A stretch of 64,000 nucleotides of DNA from RGIG5579 sp045543495 (GTDB lineage Bacteria > Bacillota > Clostridia > Oscillospirales > SIG627), in the NCBI GenBank assembly GCA_045543495.1, contig JAZQMO010000015.1, forward strand, positions 87,172 to 151,171, read 5' to 3'. The notes beneath the pieces were generated by a model, which worked only from the letters and a program-made list of their open reading frames with translations, was not told the DNA's origin and made no database searches. The translations under genes and the position numbers were made by a program. This document shows positions 58,481 through 64,000 of this stretch, piece by piece. Within the stretch, counting starts at the first letter, position 1; each line of letters starts with the position of its first letter.

Positions 58481-59176
58481 TTACAGTACCACGGGAACGG
58501 CCAAATCCGCCTCAACGGAATCGGGAGTGACAGCAGTATCCAATGCAATCACTTCAACACCGCTTTGAACCGCTTTTTGTAAAAGGCGGCAAAACTCGGG
58601 ATCCGTAACCTCGTTGGGCGAAAAGGCCCTGATTTTCTTCATTTGGATCACAAAGATCACATAGGCCTCAAAGCCACATTTTTTCGCCTCGATCAATTCC
58701 TTTAAATGCTTTTTTCCACGCTCCGTGGGAGCATCCGGAAAGAAGGCGTGTCCGTTTCGCTCCAAAGTAACTCCCTTTACCTCGAGAAATGCTCTTCTCT
58801 CGCCGTCCTCCACATAAAGATCAAAACGGGAGGACAGAAATGACACCTCTCTGCGAATCACGGCATTTTCAGAAAACAGCTTTCCTTTTTCAAGCCATTC
58901 CTTGGCAACGTCGTTGGGAATTTGAGAATCCATATTGATCAGGATTTCATCTTCGTTATCTGTTTTTTTATAAACGGCGATCAAATCGTATTTTGTTTTA
59001 CGGTTTTCATTTTCACTTAAAGCCAGGATCACTCTCGCATTAGGTACCAAAAGCTCTTTGCATCGCCCCGTATTTTTCACATGCACCGTCTCTTCCCTAC
59101 CGTCAAGGATCACCTTGGCTACAAAGCGATTGGGGCGGGACAGAAAGCTTGCCTCACAGATTTTGGGATATTTCAT
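58481..59176 (-). CDS. sfsA: DNA/RNA nuclease SfsA
   Basis: A 231-residue SfsA protein. It has FLSRPNRFVAKV near 12-23, HVKNTGRCKELL (34-45), FDLYVEDGERRAFLEVKGVTL with the nuclease-type E-x-K metal site, and DAPTERGKKHLKEL. It was named for sugar fermentation stimulation in E. coli and later reported as a nuclease. The ATG at 59176 follows GAGGTGA; an upstream in-frame GTG overlaps that site. A TTGCAA-17-TAGGAT promoter lies at 59194-59222. Confidence 0.9.
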   Translation of the reverse strand: MKYPKICEASFLSRPNRFVAKVILDGREETVHVKNTGRCKELLVPNARVILALSENENRKTKYDLIAVYKKTDNEDEILINMDSQIPNDVAKEWLEKGKLFSENAVIRREVSFLSSRFDLYVEDGERRAFLEVKGVTLERNGHAFFPDAPTERGKKHLKELIEAKKCGFEAYVIFVIQMKKIRAFSPNEVTDPEFCRLLQKAVQSGVEVIALDTAVTPDSVEADLAVPVVL

Positions 59177-59193
59177 ATTCACCTCACCTCTCT

Positions 59194-59222
59194 ATCCTAT
59201 CACAAAACAAAAAAGTTTGCAA
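59194..59222 (-). promoter_or_regulatory. promoter of sfsA
   Basis: TTGCAA (59217-59222), 17 bases, TAGGAT (59194-59199) on the minus strand. Confidence 0.55.
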
Positions 59223-59260
59223 CGGAATGTAGAATATGGCCGAGATTTTGTTAAAATTCA

Positions 59261-59289
59261 TTGACTTATCGGTATTTTTATGATACAAT
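59261..59289 (+). promoter_or_regulatory. promoter of the SCIFF operon
   Basis: TTGACT (59261-59266), 17 bases, TACAAT (59284-59289), 33 bases before the SCIFF ATG. Confidence 0.82.
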
Positions 59290-59321
59290 AAATCAATCAA
59301 ACAGCAAAGGAGTGCTGAATT

Positions 59322-59471
59322 ATGAAGCATATCAAAACACTGGAAACCAAAAATCTTTGTGAAAGCGCTAAAAAGGGCGGTTGCGGCGAGTGCCAGACCT
59401 CTTGCCAGTCTGCCTGCAAGACCAGTTGCGGCATTGCAAACCAGCAGTGCGAAAACAAAGAAAGCAAATAA
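59322..59471 (+). CDS. SCIFF ranthipeptide precursor
   Basis: A 49-residue peptide starting MKHIKTLETKNLCES, with the signature GGCGECQTSCQSACKTSC and a final QQCENK. Six cysteines (21, 24, 28, 32, 36, 43) match the SCIFF family (six cysteines in forty-five residues), and a seventh is at 13. The maturase next door would link cysteine sulfur to carbons of other residues, making sulfur-to-beta or gamma thioethers (ranthipeptide). ATG follows AAAGGAGTGCTGAAT-like spacing. The biological role of SCIFF, conserved in nearly all Clostridia, is linked in some studies to quorum sensing. A terminator follows before the maturase. Confidence 0.96.
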   Translation: MKHIKTLETKNLCESAKKGGCGECQTSCQSACKTSCGIANQQCENKESK

Positions 59472-59479
59472 GCAAAGAA

Positions 59480-59508
59480 AAATGCCGCCGTGGGCGGCAT
59501 TTTTTATG
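59480..59508 (+). terminator. terminator between SCIFF peptide and maturase
   Basis: ATGCCGCC and GGCGGCAT (around 59481-59500) form a hairpin followed by TTTTTTA. Partial read-through would give many peptide transcripts per maturase transcript. Confidence 0.85.
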
Positions 59509-59521
59509 AAAAGGAGCTTTT

Positions 59522-60898
59522 ATGGTTCATTGCTATAAATTGGGTGGTCTCAACATTGTGCTGGATATTTATTCCGGCTCGGTTCACGCAGTTGACGAGA
59601 TCGCCTTTGATCTAATCCGAGAATATGAAACACTGGAAAAAGAACCCCTGATTGACAAGGTTCTTTCCGCCCATGCAGGCACGGGTGTAAACAGAGAAGA
59701 GCTTTGTGAGTGCTACGATCAGATCGAGGAGCTTCGCAAGGATGGTAAGCTGTTCACTCCCGACACCTTCTCCCCCATGGCGGGCAAATTAAAAGAAAAA
59801 ACAAGCGGTGTTATAAAGGCGCTTTGTCTCCATGTTGCTCACACCTGCAATCTCAACTGCGAATACTGCTTTGCAAGTCAAGGAAAGTATCAGGGCGAGA
59901 GAGCCGTGATGAGCCTTGAGGTAGGAAAGAGAGCCCTTGATTTTCTCATTGAAAATTCCGGCACCAGAAGAAACCTTGAGGTGGATTTCTTCGGCGGCGA
60001 GCCCTTGATGAATTTTGATGTGGTAAAGCAGCTTGTTTCCTATGCAAGAGTAAGAGAAAAGGAAACGGGAAAGAATTTCCGCTTCACTCTTACCACAAAC
60101 GGCATTCTGATCGATGATGATGTCATTGATTTTGCCAACCGTGAAATGAGCAATGTGGTCTTGAGTCTGGACGGTCGCAAGGAAATTCACGATCGCTACC
60201 GTGTGGATCTTGCCGGCAACGGAAGCTGGGATAGGATCGTTCCGAAATTTCAAAAGCTCGTTGAATCCCGCGGTAGAAAGAATTACTATATGCGGGGTAC
60301 CTTTACCCATCAAAACCCCGATTTTGTCAATGACATTGACGAAATGCTCCGTCTCGGCTTTACCGAGCTTAGTATGGAACCTGTGGTTTGTGCTCCCGAT
60401 GATCCTTCTGCCCTGACCAAAGAGGATATTGAGGTTGTATTGGGACAATACGAGCTTCTTGCCGAAAAAATAAAAAAAGCAAGAGAGAACGGGAAGCCCT
60501 TCACCTTCTATCACTATATGATCGATCTGAAGGCAGGCCCCTGCATTTACAAAAGAGTTTCCGGCTGCGGTTCCGGCACGGAATATATGGCTGTGACCCC
60601 TTGGGGCGACTTGTACCCCTGTCATCAATTTGTAGGCGATGAAAAATTCCTTTTGGGTAACATTTGGGACGGTGTAAAGAACAAAAAGATCCAAAACGAA
60701 TTCTTTTCCTGTAATGTGTATACAAGACCCGAGTGTAAAGATTGCTGGGCCAAGCTTTATTGCCCCGGAGGATGTGCCGCAAACGCTTATCACGCCACAG
60801 GCTCCATCAACGGAGTCTACATAGACGGTTGCACACTGTTCAGAAAAAGAATGGAATGTGCCATTATGCTTGAAGTATCCAAAGCCTTGGAAGAGTAG
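59522..60898 (+). CDS. SCIFF thioether-forming radical SAM maturase
   Basis: A 458-residue radical SAM/SPASM enzyme. An N-terminal RiPP-recognition-like region is at 1-85. The radical SAM cluster motif CNLNCEYC (Cys109, 113, 116) is followed by FFGGEPLMNF, and the C-terminal SPASM region has CGSGTEYMAVTPWGDLYPCHQF and CKDCWAKLYCPGGC, for two auxiliary [4Fe-4S] clusters. Gene order and sequence match the SCIFF maturase that installs cysteine thioether links. ATG follows AAAAGGAGCTTTT. Confidence 0.95.
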   Translation: MVHCYKLGGLNIVLDIYSGSVHAVDEIAFDLIREYETLEKEPLIDKVLSAHAGTGVNREELCECYDQIEELRKDGKLFTPDTFSPMAGKLKEKTSGVIKALCLHVAHTCNLNCEYCFASQGKYQGERAVMSLEVGKRALDFLIENSGTRRNLEVDFFGGEPLMNFDVVKQLVSYARVREKETGKNFRFTLTTNGILIDDDVIDFANREMSNVVLSLDGRKEIHDRYRVDLAGNGSWDRIVPKFQKLVESRGRKNYYMRGTFTHQNPDFVNDIDEMLRLGFTELSMEPVVCAPDDPSALTKEDIEVVLGQYELLAEKIKKARENGKPFTFYHYMIDLKAGPCIYKRVSGCGSGTEYMAVTPWGDLYPCHQFVGDEKFLLGNIWDGVKNKKIQNEFFSCNVYTRPECKDCWAKLYCPGGCAANAYHATGSINGVYIDGCTLFRKRMECAIMLEVSKALEE

Positions 60899-60899
60899 T

Positions 60900-62243
60900 A
60901 TGAACACACCTCTTGACGATTTTATCTCCCGATACGGTACGTCCGATTTTATCAGGCTGCATATGCCGGGCCACAAGGGAATCGGCGAAAACGGCGAAGC
61001 TTGCGACATCACCGAGATCCAAGGTGCCGACGTGCTCTATCACGAAAGCGGAATCCTTCGGGAAAGCGAAGAATACGCCTCCAAGCTGTTTGGGAGCCGC
61101 AAAACCTTGTATTCCACACAGGGCTCCACCCTTTGTATTCAAGCAATGCTGCTTCTTGTGGCAAAGTATGCAAGAGGTCTTGGAAAAGAGCCTTTGATCG
61201 CCGCAGGAAGAAATGCACACAAGGCGTTCTTAAACGCTTGCGCCCTTTTGGGGCTGGATCCCGTTTGGCTGAAATCCTCAAAGCAAGACAGCTTGTGCGA
61301 ATTTCAGCTCACTGCAGGGGATCTGGAGCAATATTTCAAAAACAGTCCTCCCCTCCCCGATGCAATTTATCTTACCACTCCCGATTATTTGGGCAATATT
61401 TTGGATTTGGATTCCATTTCCAAGGTATGTAAAAAGCATAAGGTATTGCTTTTGGTGGACAATGCCCACGGTGCCTATTTACATTTTCTGCCGCAATCCC
61501 AGCATCCCCTCACCTTTGGTGCAGATCTGTGCTGCGATTCCGCACACAAAACTCTTCCTGTTTTGACAGGAGGCGCCTATCTTCATATTGGAAACGATGC
61601 CCCCGAATGTTTTATTTCCGAAGCTGAATCGGCAATTTCGGTTTTTGCCTCCACAAGCCCATCCTATCTGACTTTGGCAAGCCTTGACCGATGCAATCTT
61701 ATTTTGGCTAAAACCTTTCCTCACCAGCTGCTTGGCTTTTGCGAAAAGGTAGAAGCCTTGAAAAAAGATCTGAAAAGAATGGGCTTTTGCTTAATGGGAA
61801 AGGAACCGCTTAAAATCACGGTAATGCCAAAATTCAGTGGATACACGGGAACCGAGCTTTCCGATTTGATGCGAAAAGCAAAGATAGAATGTGAATTTTC
61901 AGATCCTGATTATCTGGTCATGATGTTTTCTCCTCAAAACAGTCCAAGCGATTTGGATGCAGTGGAAAAATTCTTTCGCACCTTGCCTCAAAAGGATCCC
62001 ATTACCGTTTTTCCGCCCAAAATTGAAAGTGGCAAAAGGCGCCTATCCGTTCGGGAAGCACTCTTTTCTCTCAGTGAAGCGCTTGAGGTCAAAAACTGCG
62101 AAGGCAGGATTTTAGCAGATCCCTGCATCACCTGTCCTCCTGCTGTTCCCATCGCAATATGCGGAGAAGAAATCAGCAGAAAAACAATACAAGCATTTTT
62201 ATATTACGGGATCGAATCGGTCCGTGTAGTATTAGATAATTGA
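60900..62243 (+). CDS. PLP-dependent Orn/Lys/Arg decarboxylase-like protein
   Basis: A 447-residue fold type I PLP enzyme. It opens with RLHMPGHKGIG (residues 19-29), the hallmark of Orn/Lys/Arg decarboxylases. It has the substrate-loop TQGSTLCIQA, LVDNAHGAYLHF with the PLP-contacting Asp, and DSAHKTLPVLTGG with the Schiff-base lysine. The short length and missing wing domain match the Bacillus YaaO/SpeA-like group. Activity would be arginine or lysine decarboxylation, unproven. It starts two bases after the maturase stop and overlaps the next gene's leader, so it may be transcribed with the SCIFF system. This linkage could be coincidental. Confidence 0.82.
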   Translation: MNTPLDDFISRYGTSDFIRLHMPGHKGIGENGEACDITEIQGADVLYHESGILRESEEYASKLFGSRKTLYSTQGSTLCIQAMLLLVAKYARGLGKEPLIAAGRNAHKAFLNACALLGLDPVWLKSSKQDSLCEFQLTAGDLEQYFKNSPPLPDAIYLTTPDYLGNILDLDSISKVCKKHKVLLLVDNAHGAYLHFLPQSQHPLTFGADLCCDSAHKTLPVLTGGAYLHIGNDAPECFISEAESAISVFASTSPSYLTLASLDRCNLILAKTFPHQLLGFCEKVEALKKDLKRMGFCLMGKEPLKITVMPKFSGYTGTELSDLMRKAKIECEFSDPDYLVMMFSPQNSPSDLDAVEKFFRTLPQKDPITVFPPKIESGKRRLSVREALFSLSEALEVKNCEGRILADPCITCPPAVPIAICGEEISRKTIQAFLYYGIESVRVVLDN

Positions 62244-62254
62244 GAGGTAGAATT

Positions 62255-63415
62255 ATGTTTGATTACGTAGCATACGCAAGAGAATTAAGACACGAGCTAC
62301 ACCAATGCCCCGAGATCGGCTTTGATCTTAAAAAAACGCTTGCCATTGTGAAGCGAGAGTTGGATGCAATGGGAATTCACTACACCGAAAAGTACGGAAA
62401 AAGCAGTGTGGTTGCCACCATCAACGAAGGAAAAGGATTTCGCATCGGTCTGAGAGCCGATATGGATGCACTTCCCATTCAGGAAAATTCGGAAAACCCT
62501 TTCAAATCCAAAGTTGACGGACAGATGCACGCCTGCGGCCACGATGCCCACACCGCAAATCTTTTGGCAACCGCTCGGAAGCTAAACGATATGAAGGATG
62601 AGCTTAGATGCACCATCAAGCTTTTGTTCACTCCCGCCGAGGAATACATCAATCCCGGTATTGAACTCATGGTAAAGGACGGAGTAGATGACGAGATCGA
62701 TGTTGCCGTTGCGCTCCACGTCAATTCCAGCACACCCGTTGGTAAGGTTCAGCTGATCGAAGGTGGCCTCAATGCAAACTCCATGGGAGTTGAGGTAGAA
62801 TTCTTCGGTGTTTCCTCCCACGCCAGTGCTCAGCAAAGAGGCGTGGATGCCATCCGTATGGCAGTAGAAGCATATATGGCTTATGAATTGATCGTTGCCA
62901 AAGAGGTTCCCGCGATCCAGCCCTGTCTGGTAAACGTTGGTACCTTCCACGGAGGCAATACCAACAACATCATATGCGATTACACCAAAATGTATTTATC
63001 CGTTCGCACCCAAGATGACGATCTTTCCGAGTTCGTTTTGAGAAGAATCCGTGAGATCAGCGACGGTGTGGCATCTATGTGCGGTGGCAAAGCAAAGGTA
63101 ACGGTTAAAAAATTTCTTCCTTATGTTAAGAACGACCCCGTTCTTTGCGAGAAAATGAAAAAGACCATCTACAAGGTTTTGGGAGAGAATGGAATTCAAC
63201 CCGGCAAAAGAGGTATGGGAGGCGAAGATTTTGCCTTCTTGTCCCGTAAAAAGCCCTGTCTGATGATTCGTTGGGGCTCCAGAAACCCCGAAGACCCCAA
63301 AACCCATTATAACGTTCACAACGACCACTTTGACATTGACGAAAGATGCTTTGAAACCGGCATCGCACTCATGTCACAATTTGTAATCGATTATCAGGAC
63401 GGTATTGAGTTTTAA
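62255..63415 (+). CDS. M20 family amidohydrolase
   Basis: A 386-residue metallo-amidohydrolase. HELHQCPEIGFD is at about 13-24, GLRADMDALPIQE near 68-80, HACGHDAHTANLLA with two metal ligands near 93, TPAEEY with the catalytic glutamate and GGEDFAF at the C-terminus. These are features of the M20D amidohydrolases (N-acyl amino acid, hippurate or N-acetyl-diaminopimelate hydrolases). No signal peptide. ATG at 62255 follows GAGAGG. It ends the plus-strand run and is followed by a strong terminator. Confidence 0.9.
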   Translation: MFDYVAYARELRHELHQCPEIGFDLKKTLAIVKRELDAMGIHYTEKYGKSSVVATINEGKGFRIGLRADMDALPIQENSENPFKSKVDGQMHACGHDAHTANLLATARKLNDMKDELRCTIKLLFTPAEEYINPGIELMVKDGVDDEIDVAVALHVNSSTPVGKVQLIEGGLNANSMGVEVEFFGVSSHASAQQRGVDAIRMAVEAYMAYELIVAKEVPAIQPCLVNVGTFHGGNTNNIICDYTKMYLSVRTQDDDLSEFVLRRIREISDGVASMCGGKAKVTVKKFLPYVKNDPVLCEKMKKTIYKVLGENGIQPGKRGMGGEDFAFLSRKKPCLMIRWGSRNPEDPKTHYNVHNDHFDIDERCFETGIALMSQFVIDYQDGIEF

Positions 63416-63418
63416 TAA

Positions 63419-63456
63419 AAGAAGGAAGAGCGAGTTTGTCGCTCTTCCTTCTTTTA
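63419..63456 (+). terminator. terminator after the M20 gene
   Basis: GAAGGAAGAGCGA (63421-63433) pairs with TCGCTCTTCCTTC (63439-63451), followed by TTTTAT. It is a 13-pair perfect stem. Confidence 0.92.
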
Positions 63457-63479
63457 TATCTTAACGAAAAGTTTTTTAG

Positions 63480-63541
63480 CCACCTTTTTTTCAAAAAAGG
63501 TGGAAATACAAACAAAATAGGCTTTCCCACAGGAAAGCCTA
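63480..63541. repeat. two short perfect hairpins in the convergent gap
   Basis: CCACCTTTTTT/AAAAAAGGTGG (63480-63503) and TAGGCTTTCC/GGAAAGCCTA (63518-63541) are perfect inverted repeats. They lie between the M20 terminator and the terminator of the next minus-strand gene. Function unknown; no gene in this gap. Confidence 0.6.
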
Positions 63542-63564
63542 CCACTTCTCTTCTCTCTTCACTC

Positions 63565-63597
63565 AAAAAAGGCACTCCCGAAGGAGTGCCTTTTCTT
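63565..63597 (-). terminator. terminator of the cell-wall-binding repeat gene
   Basis: GGCACTCC (63571-63578), CGAA loop, GGAGTGCC (63583-63590), followed on the minus strand by a T run. It ends the gene whose stop is at 63601. Confidence 0.9.
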
Positions 63598-63600
63598 GTC

Positions 63601-64000
63601 TTATGCAATCCAAATGCCGTTTTCGTTAAAGCTGTAGTCCACGCCTCCGATGTTCACGGTGGTGTTTTCTACTCGGAAGCCTTCGGCATTCAGGTAATAC
63701 CAATCAGAGCCGATCAGAACCCAAGCGCTCTTTGTCTGGCTGCCGTTGGCGTCAAGATATACCCAGCCGTTTTCGTGCTGCTTGAAGGTATTTGTCAGGC
63801 AGTAGCCCGCCTCTCCGATGTAGCACAGACCCTGAGAGTCGGTGTGCCAGGTGTCGGCAAGCATATAGCCATCCTCACCTACATAGCACCAGCCCTGGGA
63901 GTCAAGCTGCCAAGCGTTGCAAAGAACATGGCCGTTTCCGTCAACATATCTCCAGCCGATTCCATCGTCGATCCAAGCGCTTGTTACAAGATAACCGTCA
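63601..64000 (-). CDS. choline/glucan-binding-type repeat protein (partial, N-terminus off window)
   Basis: The visible 132 codons are the C-terminus of a larger protein and consist of about six repeats of 20-22 residues. Each has aromatic and Gly positions such as GWRYVDGNGHVL, GWCYVGEDGYM and DWYYLNAEGF. This is the CW_binding_1/glucan-binding repeat pattern used to attach secreted proteins to choline-containing teichoic acid or glucans. The catalytic or adhesive domain, if any, lies beyond base 64000. An internal ATG at 63864 is not a start: the same frame continues to the window edge. Confidence 0.85.
   Translation of the reverse strand, partial: DGYLVTSAWIDDGIGWRYVDGNGHVLCNAWQLDSQGWCYVGEDGYMLADTWHTDSQGLCYIGEAGYCLTNTFKQHENGWVYLDANGSQTKSAWVLIGSDWYYLNAEGFRVENTTVNIGGVDYSFNENGIWIA

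Noticed and set aside
59322..59471. Metallothionein-like interpretation of the cysteine-rich peptide
   Set aside because: The MKHIKTL start, the GCGECQTSCQSAC pattern and the adjacent SPASM maturase identify SCIFF rather than a metal-storage protein.
1..64000. CRISPR arrays, insertion sequences, phage genes, rRNA operon
   Set aside because: I looked for regularly spaced direct repeats, transposase motifs and rRNA-like sequence on both strands and found none.

Overview
The window is one continuous stretch of bacterial chromosome of moderate GC. Genes are densely packed, with AGGAGG-type ribosome binding sites, sigma-A promoters (TTGACA/TATAAT with 16-18 base spacers) and intrinsic terminators. 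Gene content points to an anaerobic member of the class Clostridia, probably an uncultured gut lineage. The indicators are a four-subunit ferredoxin-dependent 2-oxoacid oxidoreductase, formate-tetrahydrofolate ligase, a SCIFF ranthipeptide with its radical SAM maturase, meso-diaminopimelate dehydrogenase, type II pantothenate kinase and T-box, ZTP and yybP-ykoY riboswitches. No phage, transposon, CRISPR or rRNA gene was seen.

Region 1 (1-9,320, minus strand) is the most unusual part. Two tandem T-box leaders, both with a probable isoleucine specifier (ATT), control two paralogous three-domain proteins (XRE helix-turn-helix, cupin, acyl-CoA synthetase). The second unit continues into branched-chain aminotransferase (ilvE), a P-loop ATPase and a 2-oxoacid:ferredoxin oxidoreductase (subunit order delta, alpha, beta, gamma). 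Together these enzymes could convert a branched short-chain fatty acid to acyl-CoA, carboxylate it reductively to a 2-oxoacid and transaminate it to isoleucine, valine or leucine. T-box control means expression rises when the cognate tRNA is uncharged, which argues for a biosynthetic rather than fermentative direction.

Region 2 (9,335-21,770, minus) is a purine operon behind a ZTP riboswitch: purE, a purF-like gene without the catalytic cysteine, purM, purN, a PurO-type IMP cyclohydrolase, a stand-alone AICAR transformylase, purD, full-length purL and fhs. Region 3 (21,789-31,925, minus) is a pyrimidine operon with a short hairpin leader: pyrC, carB (no carA), pyrK, pyrD, pyrF, pyrE, a pyrB fused to the zinc domain of PyrI, and guaB.

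Region 4 (32,000-37,850) holds radC (minus) and then plus-strand genes: a degenerate CapA-like lipoprotein or membrane-anchored protein, tcdA, an ABC-F ATPase, a DUF4830 protein and a 36-residue membrane microprotein. Region 5 (37,856-40,710, minus) is a P-type cation ATPase behind a yybP-ykoY (manganese) riboswitch. Region 6 (40,753-47,925, minus) is the conserved rpmH-rnpA-yidD-yidC-jag-mnmE-mnmG-rsmG block. It is usually next to dnaA/oriC, but here it is preceded by coaW and not dnaA.

Region 7 (48,860-64,000) is mixed: a PflX-like radical SAM gene with a poly-T frameshift, ddh, a glycosyltransferase, a FAD oxidoreductase, tRNA-Leu, a YiiX-like hydrolase, a MATE transporter, mnmM, a clan-A glycoside hydrolase and sfsA. 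These are followed by the SCIFF peptide with its maturase, a PLP decarboxylase-like protein, an M20 amidohydrolase and the end of a cell-wall-binding repeat protein that runs off the window.
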